The notes: a model not told the origin generated them from the sequence alone. Shown: positions 36,874 to 48,011, counted from the first letter of the stretch. The stretch is DNA of 64,000 bases from Hypomyces perniciosus (GCA_008477525.1 SPDT01000003.1:2542001-2606000), one strand, 5' to 3'. Made by a program: numbers and translations.

Positions 36874-39800
36874 TTGACCCAGCCAAGTTGCCATCGACAA
36901 GACCTCGATCCGCAAACGAATATGTCGAACCCCGAAAACTATACGGTTGGATGGATCTGTGCTATAAGCACGGAGTATGTTGCCGCGCGGGCTTTTCTCG
37001 ACGAGAAGCATGACGGACCGGCATACGTATCCCCGAACGACAATAACGATTACACATTAGGCACGGTTGGAAAACACAATGTCGTTATTGCCGTGTTGCC
37101 CGACGGCGAGTACGGCACGGCCTCGGCAGCAATTGTCGCAAGAGATATGCTGCATAGCTTTCCTAATATCAGAGTCGGTCTGATGGTGGGCATCGGCGGC
37201 GGTGCACCAAGCACAAAGCATGATATCCGTCTAGGCGACGTTGTTGTTAGTGCCCCTCGCGATGGGGAGGGTGGCGTGTTCCAATACGACTTTGGCAAAA
37301 CTATACAAAACCAGAGCTTCCAACATACACAGTTTTTAAACCAGCCACCAACAGTCCTGCGGACTGCAGTGAATGGACTAAAAGCCCAGTATAAGGAAGA
37401 CGGCCATCGACTTGAAGAGGCTATTAGCACTATTCTCGATAAAAAACCAAGACTTCGACAGGAGTACAAACGACCAGACCCAAGGAGCGATAGACTGTAT
37501 AAAAGCGGAGTCGTCCATCCAGTGGATGAAAAAAGCTGCATAGCTGTTTGCGGTGATGTTCTATCGAGCTTACTGCCTCGAACTGAACGGACAGAAAATG
37601 ACGACAATCCGGCCATTCACTACGGCACAATCGCTTCGGCGAATCAGTTGATGAAGGACGCCACAGTAAGGGATAGACTTGCGGCGGAGAAGGATGTTCT
37701 GTGTTTTGAAATGGAGGCGGCAGGGCTGATGAACCACTTTCCGTGTCTCGTCATTCGCGGCATTTGCGACTACTCAGACTCACACAAGAATAAGGAGTGG
37801 CAAGGGTATGCGGCAATGGTGGCGGCGGCGTATACAAAGGACCTTCTCAATCGAATCGCGCCTAATAGAGTTGAAGCTGAGAAGAAGATTAGCGATGTTG
37901 TATCTGGTCAGTCCAAGGCTTTCTAAATCGTACTATTAATACATATTAATTCTATGTACAGAGCATCGAGAGATTGCAAAGGAGCATCGGGATATTTCGA
38001 GAGAGCATCGGGACATTGCAAAGGAACATCGTGACATTGTGAAAGAGCATTGGGACGTCACAAAAGAGCATCTTCAGGCCCAGGAAAAAGAAAAGTGTCA
38101 CCAGCTGTTCCGCCTCACCACTGGCAACAGGAACACCACATACGAGTGGTATAAAGACCGAGTGGAAAAGAGGGTTGAAGACACGTGCATGTGGTTTCTC
38201 AAGCACAAGAACTTCCACACATGGTTGAAACAGGACTCCGGTCCCCTGCTGGTATCAGCGGATCCTGGCTGTGGAAAGTCGGTGTTGGCCAAGTACCTGG
38301 TCGACTACGAGCTGCCACGATCAGCAACTATCTGCTACTTCTTCTTCAAAGACCAAGACCAGAACACCGTCCGACAAGCCCTTTGCGCACTGCTTCACCA
38401 GCTCTTCTCCCAGAAGCCGTGCCTAATCGAACATGCCATGACAGAATTCCGCAAGGATGGGCAAGGATTGATTAGCTCTACAGAATCGCTCTGGAAGGTT
38501 CTACGAAATGCTATCAAGGATCCCCAGGCAGGACCTGTAATTATGGTCCTTGATGCCCTGGATGAATGTGCCGAATCCGAGTTTGCGGGCCTAATGCGGA
38601 ATGTGAAGAGCCAATTCCGTAGCGACCATGGCAGGCTCAAGTACCTTCTAACATGCCGCCCGTATGAGCAGATCGTCTCCGAGTTCCGCAGCCTATTAGA
38701 TACCTTTCCAAATATCCGTATACCAGGAGAGGACGAGTCAGAAGCTATCAGCCAAGAGGTTAATCGCGTCATTACACATAGGATTAATCAGCTATCAGAG
38801 GAAAAGGGCCTCTCCTCCCAAATCATGAGCTACCTAGAGAAAAAACTACAGGAAACTCCCCACCGCACTTATCTGTGGGTATACCTTGTATTCGACTACT
38901 TGGAGAAAGAAGACTTTAAAAAGACACTGAAGGGAGTCGAGTCCACTATTACAACACTTCCAAAGAGTATCAATGAGGCATATAAGCAGATTCTTGCCCG
39001 ATCTAAAGAGCACCCGATGGTTCAGAAGACGTTGAGTATTATCTTAGCTGCCAGTCGGCCGCTAACACTCTCGGAAATGAATATTGCTGTGAATATAGAC
39101 GATACATCACGGAGTATTCACGACCTCGACTTAGAGGATGAAAAGCACTTTAAGTCGCGTCTTAGATCTTGGTGTGGATTATTTATCTCGATCTATCATG
39201 ACAAGATTTATTTCCTTCATCAAACGGCCCGCGAGTTTCTCCTTGCGCCTACAACTATCCCATTAGAGCTAGGCTGGCATCACTCCATCACTACTCACCA
39301 CGCACATACCGTTCTTGCAAAGGTCTGCGTGCTGTATCTGAACTTTTTCAACTCCGACGTTAGCCTTCCAACAGGTACAGACAGGGAAAGCCGCTACTCT
39401 GTTAATAGCAACGCCTTTTTAGATTACTCGGCAAAAGCTTGGGGTGCCCACTTCCGCGAGGCCAGTATTGTCGATGATGCTGCTATTGTACGCTCCGCTC
39501 TGAGAATTTGTGATCCGGATTCGAAGAGCTACTCGGTATGGTTTAGGATCTATTGGCAGGTCACAGGCTTGATTAAGACTGAGAATTTTACGGATCTCAT
39601 GGTAGCGTCGCATTATGGCCATCGTGCTGTCGTCAAGCTGCTGCTCAACAAGGGCGCCGACGTCGAGGCCAAGGATAGGTACGGTCGCACGCCGCTATGG
39701 TGGGCCGCCTATGGGGGGCACGAGGCCGTCGTCAAGCTGCTGCTCGACAAGGGCGCCGACGTCGAGGCCAAGGATAGGTACGGTCGCACGCCGCTATGGC

Positions 39801-40258
39801 AGGCCGCCTATGGGGGGCACGAGGCCGTCGTCAAGCTGCTGCTCGACAAGGGCGCCGACGTCGAGGCCAAGGATAGGTACGGTCGCACGCCGCTATGGCA
39901 GGCCGCCTATGGGGGGCACGAGGCCGTCGTCAAGCTGCTGCTCGACAAGGGCGCCGACGTCGAGGCCAAGGATAGGTACGGTCGCACGCCGCTATGGTGG
40001 GCCGCCTATGGGGGGCACGAGGCCGTCGTCAAGCTGCTGCTCGACAAGGGCGCCGACGTCGAGGCCAAGGATAGGTACGGTCGCACGCCGCTATGGCAGG
40101 CCGCCTATGGGGGGCACGAGGCCGTCGTCAAGCTGCTGCTCGACAAGGGCGCCGACGTCGAGGCCAAGGATAACGACGGCGGTCGCACGCCACTATGGCG
40201 GGCCGCCTCTGGGGGGCACGAGGCCGTCGTCAAGCTGCTGCTCGACAAGGGAGCCTAG
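36874..40258 (+). CDS. NLR-type protein: nucleoside-phosphorylase-like, NACHT, ankyrin repeats
   Basis: Two exons, 36874-37906 and 37962-40258, joined in phase 1 across a 55-nt intron (donor GTCAGT, acceptor TACAG), give about 1109 residues. Residues 1-344 form a PNP/UDP-phosphorylase-like domain ([49 protein letters not shown]). A short heptad segment (EHRDIAK type) follows. The NACHT domain has Walker A ADPGCGKS (38258-38281) and Walker [11 protein letters not shown] (about 38540-38570). The C-terminus is a stack of 33-residue ankyrin repeats (39604-40256). Fungal proteins of this layout are thought to act in non-self recognition and cell death, with repeats as sensor, NACHT as oligomerising switch and the N-terminal domain as effector; that is family knowledge, not shown here. 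Met17 (36922) is an alternative start. A TAG ends the frame inside the repeat array, and a further 37 codons remain open after it. Normal composition suggests an active or recently active gene. Confidence 0.9.
37907..37961 (+). other. Intron joining the phosphorylase-like and NACHT parts
   Basis: GTCAGT at 37907 and TACAG ending at 37961, 55 nt, with TACTATTAAT as a possible branch region. Splicing removes the TAA at 37924-37926 and restores the frame through the heptad segment. GTATCT at 37900 would give the wrong phase. Confidence 0.75.
37961..38065 (+). repeat. 21-bp repeats encoding a heptad coiled-coil segment
   Basis: Five near-copies of a unit like GAGCATCGGGACATTGCAAAG (36-45% variation at most by eye) encode [28 protein letters not shown] and EHWDVTK. 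The period of exactly seven residues fits a coiled coil between the effector-like domain and the NACHT domain. The first unit spans the splice junction. Confidence 0.8.
39689..40258 (+). repeat. Near-identical 99-bp ankyrin-repeat array
   Basis: Units start at 39689, 39788, 39887, 39986, 40085 and 40187 (the last shifted by one extra Gly codon). The first five are almost identical at DNA level. The main difference is the residue after TPLW: W, Q, Q, W, Q, then R in the sixth. A degenerate unit precedes them (39604-39688) and a further unit follows the TAG (40259-40369). Confidence 0.95.
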
Positions 40259-40369
40259 GGTGCCGACGTCGAGGCCAAGAATAAGGACGGCGGTCGCATG
40301 CCGCTATGGCGGGCCGCCTATAGGGGGCACGAGGCCATCGTCAAGCTGCTCCAACAAAAATCTCGATAA
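40259..40369 (+). pseudogene. In-frame ankyrin tail after premature TAG
   Basis: Directly after TAG 40256-40258 the same frame continues for 36 codons (GADVEAKNKDGGRMPL..., ending LLQQKSR) to TAA 40367-40369, as a normal last ankyrin unit would. The TAG lies in a 9-base insertion (GCCTAGGGT-like) relative to the other units. Confidence 0.85.
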
Positions 40370-41171
40370 CCACAAGCATAAATAAGGGAGGTGAGCACCT
40401 AGTCTTTAAAGTGTGTAAGCCTGAACTTCTTCTCTTTCTATTATAACTTTGCGACGGAAGGTTAAAGGGGATTGTATTAATTTATACCCCGTACGTCTTA
40501 TTTATTATCATACCCTCTTGTCGGATGTATGGGAGTGGCCATTGCAGTACGAGTGAGTTCATATCACGGTATCATCATACTGAATTGACCGATGTATTCC
40601 TGCCGTCCTGCTTTCATGAGTCGCCACTCCCAAGCATCTGACAAGAGCCCTCTAGACTTTAGAGTTTGGGAGTGTGATAGCGAGCAATCATCCGGCCTGT
40701 ACTTCGTATGGAGAGACGAATTCACTAACCTTTACTCCGTAGTCTCTCTCATTCTCTCTTATAATTGAAAATGCAAGCTCGCCCTTCAGAAATTTAATAT
40801 CGCTATCTGTGGCGCTAAGGCATATTAGTGGGGAAATTAATACACGAATATGACTTGATATGTAGTTCGTTTTAAGAATACGTACCACAGGAGAATATTT
40901 TCGTATTTTCAGTTGGCCTTGGCACTGTCTACAATTCACGTGGTTTGCTGCTGGCCCTATATACTTTAGAAGACCTTCAAGCTACTTCCTCTCCGTGACC
41001 TTGGGTGTAAAAATCCAAAATAGGCCAGGGTTTATGGGGTAATTTGGGGCTAGTTTTGGCTGTCTAGAAATGGCAATGTATATCAATGTATACAGCAGGT
41101 ACCGATGGTCTGTGCTTCAAAATTCTCGAAGAGTGTAAAGAGGACGGCCATTTCGCTCCTAACTGTACTGT
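40370..41171. other. Intergenic stretch with a small inverted-repeat element
   Basis: Contains the MITE-like unit at 40515-40647. An 83-codon open frame on the minus strand (40688-40939) starting MNCRQCQGQ has no recognisable domain and may be chance or an exon. Confidence 0.5.
40515..40647. mobile_element. MITE-like element with 25-bp inverted repeats
   Basis: CTCTTGTCGGATGTATGGGAG at the left (arm 40515-40539) pairs with the reverse complement of GCCACTCCCAAGCATCTGACA at the right (arm 40623-40647), with 22 of 25 positions matching. Total 133 bp, no coding capacity. A clear target duplication was not found, so the class is open. Confidence 0.7.
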
Positions 41172-42031
41172 ATCTGCCTGGTAATATCGGTGTACGTGCC
41201 AGGAGGGGATGCTCAGGCACTCCGAGAAACGTGCGATACACTACGCAGTGTTATCATGCAAGCAAGACGAGACGCAGGCAAGGTGGTGGATGTGGTGATA
41301 GCTGGAGACTTCAATCGACACGACCAGCTATGGGGAGGAGATGATGTATCACTGGAAAGACAGGGGGAGGCGGATCAGGTAATCGACCTGATGAACGACT
41401 TCGGCCTAAACAGCCTGCTCCGCAGGGGAATAAAGACATGGCACGGTGGAGACAACGAGTCAACAATCGACCTGGTCTTGGCCTCGGAAGATCTCGCGTC
41501 ATCAACAATAAAATGCGCGGTCCTTGGCTCGAACCATGGGTCAGACCACGAGGCGATCGAGACGGTGTTTGATACCGCCGTTCCCATACCGAAACAGCAG
41601 GAGCGTCTTCTTTTTAAAAATGCGCCATGGAAAGAGATCAACGCGAGGATTGCAAGCGCACTGGGGCCCACCCCGCTAAAGGAAGGCACAGTGCAGCAGA
41701 AAACGGACAAGTTGATGTCGGTGGTGCTAGAGGCGGTCCACGCCCTGACACCAAGAGCCAAGCCATCACCATATGCAAAGCGATGGTGGACGGATGATCT
41801 AACACAGCTCCGTCGAATATACACATACTGGAGGAACCGTGCTCGATCGGAGAGACGCGCAGGGAGAAGAAGACCGGACCTAGAGGACACGGCAAAAGGT
41901 GCTGCCAAACAGTACCATGACGCCATCCGAAAACAAAAGAAGACCCATTGGGAGGAGTTCCTGGCGGATAATAACAACATCTGGAAAGCAGCCAAATACC
42001 TGAAGTCGGGAGACGACACAGCATTTGGCAA
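41172..42031 (+). pseudogene. LINE A endonuclease part of ORF2
   Basis: Open to 42101 in this frame. It shows [16 protein letters not shown] (about 41290-41340), a STIDLVLAS block and [10 protein letters not shown] (about 41530-41565), the C-terminal half of the endonuclease/exonuclease/phosphatase fold that nicks target DNA. The N-terminal third, including the first catalytic Asn/Glu region, is missing because of 5' truncation. At about 42031 one base appears lost (GGCAAGTGCCG where GGCAAGGTGCCG would keep frame), so the frame moves to the reverse transcriptase. Confidence 0.8.
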
Positions 42032-44620
42032 GTGCCGCAACTTCAAAGAGCCGACGAGACGTTCACGACTAACAACATGGAACAAGCTGAGGAACTTCTA
42101 ACCACTTTCTTTCCTCCTCTCCCAGAGAATATTGAAGACGAGGGACAGCGGCCCCAGCGCGGCGCGGCGGTCCCGATGCCTGATCTAACGATGGAAGAGA
42201 TTGAGCGTCAACTTCTCGCAGCAAAACCATGGAAAGCGCCTGGAGAAGACGGTCTACCCGTGGTCGTTTGGAAACAAACGTGGCCGGTGGTCAAAAACCA
42301 AGTACTAGATATATTTCGTGCGTCTCTCGAGGAGGGTGTGTTGCCCGACCAATGGAGGCATGCAAAAATCATCCCGCTTAAGAAACCCGACAAAGATGAC
42401 TACACAGTTGCAAAAGCCTGGCGGCCGATTTCGCTGTTAGCCACGCTTGGCAAGGTGCTGGAGTCAGTGATTGCGGAGAGAATTTCGCATGCAGTAGAAA
42501 CATATGGCCTGCTTCCGACTAACCATTTTGGAGCTCGCAAACAACGATCATCAGAGCAAGCGCTTCTGTTGCTGCAGGAACAGGTTTATGCTGCCTGGCG
42601 GGGTCGACGGGTCCTCAGTTTAGTGAGCTTTGACGTTAAAGGAGCGTATAACGGCGTTTGCAAAGAAAGGTTGATTCAAAGGATCAGAGCTCGAGGCATA
42701 CCGGAGAAGCTACTTCGATGGATTGAGGCCTTTTGCTCACAACGCACAGCGACAATCCAAGTTAACGGACAGACAGCCGAGAAGCGAAGCTTGCCACAGG
42801 CAGGCCTGCCTCAAGGCTCACCTCTATCGCCGATCTTGTTTCTTTTCTTCAATGCAGATCTAGTACAACGACGCATCGACTGCCACGGAGGAGCGATAGC
42901 TTTCGTGGATGACTTCACGGCGTGGGCCGTAGGACCGACAGCTCAAAGCAACCGCGAGGGCATCGAAGCAATCATCAAGGATGCCCTAGAGTGGGAGAAG
43001 AGAAGCGGCGCAACTTTCGAAGCAAACAAGACGGCAATTATACACTTTACTCGGAAAAAGTACAAAAGCGACTCGGAACCCTTCACTATTAAAGGACGAA
43101 TCGTCGAGCCGAAGGAGAGTGTCAAGGTTCTAGGAGTGATTATGGACTCCGGTCTCAAGTACAAGGAGCATATTGCCGAAGCAGCCTCTAAGGGCCTACG
43201 AGCCGCGATGGAGCTGAAACGACTGAGGAATGTATCCCCATCTACGGCACGGCAGCTGTTCACGGCCACCGTGGCCCCAGCAGTGGACTACGCTTCCAAT
43301 GTATGGATGCACGCAGTCGAGGATAAGGTCGCGGGGCCTATCAACCGGGTCCAAAGAGTAGGTGCACAGGCTATCGTCGGGACGTTCCTCAAGGTGGCGA
43401 CGAGCGTGGCGGAAGCGGAGGCTCATATCGCCCCCGTACAAGAACGGCTATGGAGGAAGGCAATTAAAATGTGGACGGATATCCACACGCTGCCCGAGAC
43501 CAACCCCCTCCGTCGAATAACCTCCCGCATCCGAGCGTTCAGGAGGTCCCACCGGTCGCCGCTCTATCAGGTGACAATAGCTCTCAAGGACATAGAGATG
43601 GAAAAGCTAGAAACCATCAACCCGTTCACATTAGCACCATGGGAAGAGCGTATGCATGCCATCGCCGACGAAACAGCAGCAGCCAAAGCAGAGACAGGTT
43701 GGGCCATTCGCGTGGCAGTCAGCAGCTCAGCGCGGAACGATATAGTGGGAGTGGGTGGGGCCATCCAGATTCCGGCATCCGTACGCGGCGGCCCGAAGAC
43801 CGAGACCTTCTCCTTCACTCTGGGCAAGAGAACGGAACAGAACCCCTACAGCGGAGAACTAGCAGCGATAGCATACGCTCTAAGACGACACCTACCAAGG
43901 GTTAGACACTGGAACATTGCGATGCTGACAAGTAACAAAGCAGCCGTGCTCACGCTCAAACAGCCGCACCAACAGTCAGGACAAGAATACGTCCGATGCA
44001 TCTACGACTCGATTGAAGGGTTGCGTGAAAACGGGAACACAGTAACAGCCCTATGGATTCCTACGAGCGAAGAAAACGAACTGCTTAAGCGAGCTAAAGA
44101 ACAAGCACGACAAGCCACCCGACAGGGTGCTACCCAGCAACTTCAGTTCCCCAGGATGCAATCGACGACGCTCAACTTGGCACAGTCACAGCAGCGAAAG
44201 GATAGGTGCTTACCGGAAGACATCGGAAAGCATTCTAAGAGAATAGATAAAGCACTTCCAGGAAAGCACACACGACTACTCTACGACAGTCTGTCGCGGA
44301 ACGAATCCAGTGTGTTTGCTCAACTCAGGACAGGTATGGCAAGGCTGAACTCCTACCTCTTTCGAATCAATGCCGCACCGTCGGATCAGTGCGAATGCGG
44401 ATATGAAAGGGAGACGGTTGACCACTTTTTGTTCCGATGCAGAAAGTGGACAACATACCGAACAGAGATGATTCAATGTACGGAAACACAAAGAGGCAAC
44501 ATCTCCTTCTACTTAGGAGGAAAGTCGCCATCCGATAACGACAAATGGACTCCAAACCTAGAAGCAGTGCGAGCAACAATCCGGTTCGCAATGGCCACGG
44601 GCCGACTAGACGCGAATTAA
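42032..44620 (+). CDS. LINE A reverse transcriptase with degenerate RNase H-like domain
   Basis: A long open frame (862 codons from the frame change). Reverse transcriptase: [29 protein letters not shown] (about 42626-42655), [12 protein letters not shown] and the catalytic FVDDF (42902-42916) are all intact. After about residue 560 an RNase H-like region is visible ([29 protein letters not shown]), but the usual first and third catalytic Asp positions read SSS and TSN, so nuclease activity is doubtful. The C-terminus ends with [17 protein letters not shown] (about 44391-44440), a Cys/His motif typical of these LINEs. The enzyme would copy element RNA at a nicked target in the nucleus. The upstream frameshift and truncation make this copy non-autonomous. 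There is no own start codon: GTG at 42032 is only where the frame opens. Confidence 0.88.
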   Translation: MPQLQRADETFTTNNMEQAEELLTTFFPPLPENIEDEGQRPQRGAAVPMPDLTMEEIERQLLAAKPWKAPGEDGLPVVVWKQTWPVVKNQVLDIFRASLEEGVLPDQWRHAKIIPLKKPDKDDYTVAKAWRPISLLATLGKVLESVIAERISHAVETYGLLPTNHFGARKQRSSEQALLLLQEQVYAAWRGRRVLSLVSFDVKGAYNGVCKERLIQRIRARGIPEKLLRWIEAFCSQRTATIQVNGQTAEKRSLPQAGLPQGSPLSPILFLFFNADLVQRRIDCHGGAIAFVDDFTAWAVGPTAQSNREGIEAIIKDALEWEKRSGATFEANKTAIIHFTRKKYKSDSEPFTIKGRIVEPKESVKVLGVIMDSGLKYKEHIAEAASKGLRAAMELKRLRNVSPSTARQLFTATVAPAVDYASNVWMHAVEDKVAGPINRVQRVGAQAIVGTFLKVATSVAEAEAHIAPVQERLWRKAIKMWTDIHTLPETNPLRRITSRIRAFRRSHRSPLYQVTIALKDIEMEKLETINPFTLAPWEERMHAIADETAAAKAETGWAIRVAVSSSARNDIVGVGGAIQIPASVRGGPKTETFSFTLGKRTEQNPYSGELAAIAYALRRHLPRVRHWNIAMLTSNKAAVLTLKQPHQQSGQEYVRCIYDSIEGLRENGNTVTALWIPTSEENELLKRAKEQARQATRQGATQQLQFPRMQSTTLNLAQSQQRKDRCLPEDIGKHSKRIDKALPGKHTRLLYDSLSRNESSVFAQLRTGMARLNSYLFRINAAPSDQCECGYERETVDHFLFRCRKWTTYRTEMIQCTETQRGNISFYLGGKSPSDNDKWTPNLEAVRATIRFAMATGRLDAN

Positions 44621-44964
44621 CGGCGGGAGATGAACCCGCACCTCTAACCCACTAACCCACTTTACAACCTACCTAACCCACACTCATCACCTCGTGGCAC
44701 GAACAGCAGGCAACGCTTCAGCCGCCGAAGATAGGACGCTGAACACTTGTAGAATCGCCTCCAAGCTGGCTTGCTAATAAAAGATTACCAAACCACGGGA
44801 ACACGTAGAAAGACACAAGACGTGCGAGATATGATAGACAGAAGAAGGATACCGCATGGGCTTTTGGGAGATATGACAAACTTGAGAAAGACACATGTAC
44901 ACTAGCTAAAGTTGCCCTTTCGGCTTAGCCGCCGGGCGTCAATAAATTGTATTGTTGTATTGTA

Positions 44965-46273
44965 TATAACAGGCCTCGTAGGAGGGATTAGAACTTACCA
45001 ACGTTCCATCGCAACTTGTTGAAAATGACACAAATGCAATTAGAAATCGAAAATATGGAAGGGTTCTCTGGGTGGGTTTCCAGTTTACATACGAGTCTCT
45101 ATGGTATCGTTTTTGGGCCTCGTCGCGTGCGTTTGGAAGTTGAAATTAACTGCTTGGGGAGCAATATGAAGCCCACAAGGCTGTCCAACTAGCGGAGTAG
45201 TGACTCTATCATTGACGCACACTCTACGGACAGCGATTGTATTGTATAAAAGTCGAGGGCCATTTGAGAGAGGCGAGGGTATTGTTGTCGGAAACTACAG
45301 TTACGTAGTCAGCTTGACCACATTACGAAGATGGGGGACCTGAAAATCCACTCAATTGACCATGTTCCTGTCTTCAAAATTGGTTTCTCTTCCAACCCTT
45401 TTATTCTAGGAAGAACGCGTCGCGCGTTCCGTTTCATCTTCAGCTCAGCCAGTAAAGCTGGCCTTCCTGCATATCCAATTTCCACCACTAAGACCAATAT
45501 TATCCGACAGATCGCTGTTGTGTGACAGTATACCTTGGTGAACCTTGGTACACAAGATCTAACAAGCCAAAAATACAACTATGGCCATGATCGCTGACAT
45601 ATACCACAGGGTATATGCCTTAGTCGCTAATAGTTGGCCGGACTTGTTCCTGTTTGTTCTGTATATTGACTAGCAGGTTCTCTAATCAGGAACCAAGGAA
45701 GCGTATAGCCATTAGTCAGCCATCCAGCTAGCCTAGACTTACAAATGGTCAAGAAGGTGCTCCTGCCGCCCTTGAGCGTTTAAAATATCGTCATTACCGC
45801 TATCGGTTCTCAAGACAGTAAGAGTTCTGTTCTCAAGCAAGCAGCCAACCATTGTCAAACTGGATGTAGGCTGTCTATCGCGGATAGTAGCAAGCAATCT
45901 AAGCCAGCTGCCACCCCCGGATGATGTTAACGCTATCCAGATAACGTCTCGGATTGTTCGTCTATGGTGGAGCAAAATCCGACTTAACTCGAGCTCAGTA
46001 CAGCCCATGCATTAGAGTGACAGGACCTATATAGAGGAAATGGATTTATGCTAGATATTAAAGGCAGGTATAAACTATAAATTAAAAAGAGTACGGCGTA
46101 TAATGCTGTGAGCAAGTGTAAGAGTGTGAGTTGGAATAGGCAAAAATTAGTCTATATCTAAAGGGGGGGATTTGGCCTAGTGGGGTCACGAGGTCTAGAG
46201 ATAAAGCATAGGAACACGAAGGGAGAATAAATGTCAATCGTAAAGCAGTAGCCAAGATAGATGGGACACAATA
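44965..46273. other. Intergenic stretch, only doubtful small frames
   Basis: Open frames at 45331-45525 (plus, 64 codons) and 45739-46008 (minus, 89 codons) overlap nothing known and show no motif. The region otherwise contains no repeat that I could match. Confidence 0.45.
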
Positions 46274-47458
46274 TTAGCGCGAAGACATAAATAACCTCTT
46301 CTGGCCCTCTTTCGTAATTGCATTTATAATCTCCTTTTCTCCATCTGGCTGCAATGCACGTTCTTCCGTCATAAGAGGAAGCACGACATCCTTGATCAGG
46401 TCGTACACAGCCCTGACCACTTCAGCCTTGACCTCTCTCCTCTGCCCCTCGACAATTAACACACTACCAATAGCAGGATCATTCCAGCCGCTACGTAAGC
46501 CCTCCCACTTCCCGTCCGTTGCCTTAGTGCGGAGGAGAAGGAGCCGAGCCAGGTCATTCTCAAGCTCTGCAGCATCTCTACCACCGCGATTATATGCCCT
46601 TGCCACCCACGTAAAGCCTAGGATACTAGGTATCTCAAGGGGATCGTCGCCCTCGAGGTTAAAAAGCGGGTGTGCCTTTGGGACAGCAACCGAGACCATA
46701 TCAGGTTGGCCCAGGGTCACTTGATCGTATACGCAGTTGAGTCGCCACCCCATAATCTTACCGGCTCTGTCTTCCATGACCCGCTTGGCAAACACATCGC
46801 TTGCACCAATCCCATCGATCATACTGCCACAAGTATCGATATAATAGCCCAAAAAGTCAATGGCGTCTCGGTACGCAGTTAGCGTCACGTCCTTGATGCG
46901 GTGGGGATCAAACGCATTGCCTTCCCTCACAACAACGACCATAGGGCCTTTCCAAATCATCTCTCCCCACGTATCCCCAATGAGGGTTGGTATTGTGCCG
47001 TGGAGGGTCTGATTGGTAATGAGATTGGCGACGGGAACATCTGGATCTAGGTACCATATATTGACGGTATCTGGGTTCGCCTTTCTGCCACGGAGGATGT
47101 TGCCGCGAACCCAGTGCAGCGCGCGGCCGATATAGCCCTGATGTCCAGGCACAACGAGGAGTCGGTCAAGGTCGGGGTGAATGTATTCCTCGGTCTCATG
47201 TTGATCCACCTTTGTGCCAATCCAGACAAGAGACGGCTTGGTTTCCTTCATGGGAAAATAGATGGCGAGGTAGTGTTCGGCGGATGGACGAGCGGCAAAG
47301 CCGGCAGCAGAAACTAGGCTAAACTGGTGGCATAGGAGGCGATGAGCTCGCCAGTCGGTCTGTTGGCACTCAACAGAGCAATAGGCGGCGGAGCGGCACT
47401 TTGCACAAAGGCGAGCGTCTAGCGAGCCGCAAATAGTACAGGATGCATCAAGCTCCAT
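46274..47458 (-). CDS. MYND-type zinc-finger protein
   Basis: A single open frame of 394 codons. Residues 8-44 form a MYND finger: CTICG, then LCAKC, YCSVECQ, DWRAH, LLC. This is the complete C-x2-C, C-x2-C, C-x3-C, H-x3-C set that binds two zinc ions. MYND domains mediate protein-protein contacts, often with proline-rich partners; the substrate here is unknown. The remaining 350 residues have no SET domain or other recognised fold, though the composition is that of a soluble globular protein (GHQGYIGRALHW, GFTWVARAYNRGGRDA). The start is the first Met of the frame and lies directly before the finger, as is usual. No intron needed. It is flanked by transposon fragments on both sides but itself shows no damage. 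Confidence 0.88.
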   Translation of the reverse strand: MELDASCTICGSLDARLCAKCRSAAYCSVECQQTDWRAHRLLCHQFSLVSAAGFAARPSAEHYLAIYFPMKETKPSLVWIGTKVDQHETEEYIHPDLDRLLVVPGHQGYIGRALHWVRGNILRGRKANPDTVNIWYLDPDVPVANLITNQTLHGTIPTLIGDTWGEMIWKGPMVVVVREGNAFDPHRIKDVTLTAYRDAIDFLGYYIDTCGSMIDGIGASDVFAKRVMEDRAGKIMGWRLNCVYDQVTLGQPDMVSVAVPKAHPLFNLEGDDPLEIPSILGFTWVARAYNRGGRDAAELENDLARLLLLRTKATDGKWEGLRSGWNDPAIGSVLIVEGQRREVKAEVVRAVYDLIKDVVLPLMTEERALQPDGEKEIINAITKEGQKRLFMSSR

Positions 47459-48011
47459 GGGGATTTTAGCCTAGGCTGTTTTATCTGTATGTTTGCTGAT
47501 AGATTGTGTGGGATAGAGGTCGAAATAAAATAAATACGATAATAATATTGCATTTAGCCGGTTAATCCCTGCCTTCTCAGAAGCCATGATAGCACGTGAA
47601 ACGGCATGTGATATCGTGCTCTATAGTCAATTTCCTTGAGTATAAATTATCCTCGTTTTACAGTAGATAACAACAGTTGAATCCCTTCATAGTTCCCCTA
47701 ATGCCGCGACCCATGCTTTAATCTGACACCAATCATATGGCGCTTATTGCAGTCACTTCTCTAGGAGGCCGACTCTATTCCGATCATACTTCCTCACAGC
47801 TTTATCAGTATCCCTTGGAGTGCGCGAAAGGAGCAAAGCAGTAATATTCACCCCAGTGTTTTGATCTTATCTAGTAATCCGTGTTTTCCAGTTCTGCCGA
47901 GGAAAATCCCATTACCCAAGTATTATATCAGTACATCATTAGCCACTAACTTTAAGGTGTATGAAGAAGTACCCCTGATCTTGTAGGTTTCTCGTTGGTC
48001 AATGGGATACA
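47459..48011. other. Upstream region of the MYND gene
   Basis: Contains the putative promoter of the minus-strand MYND gene. No specific element, gene or repeat recognised. Confidence 0.4.

Larger units (their letters stand above)
41172..44964 (+). mobile_element. LINE A, 5'-truncated, tail with TTGTA repeats
   Basis: Begins inside the endonuclease domain ([11 protein letters not shown], about 41179) and runs through reverse transcriptase and C-terminal domain to a 3' UTR of about 340 bases ending AATAAATTGTATTGTTGTAT. The 3' end with short TTGTA repeats, rather than poly(A), sets it apart from the LINE at 50.6-52.5 kb. A minus-strand fragment of the same family lies at 48012-48645. No target duplication was identified. 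Confidence 0.85.

Noticed and set aside
37050..37616. 188-codon minus-strand frame opposite the phosphorylase-like domain
   Set aside because: Shadow of a strongly supported domain on the plus strand, with no recognisable motif.
39615..40385. 256-codon R/P/S-rich open frame across the ankyrin array
   Set aside because: It is the shifted reading of the 99-bp ankyrin repeats (length divisible by three and stop-free in this frame). The ankyrin frame has domain support; this one has none.
41375..42085. 236-codon minus-strand frame opposite LINE A
   Set aside because: Shadow of the endonuclease region; composition is that of complementary coding DNA.
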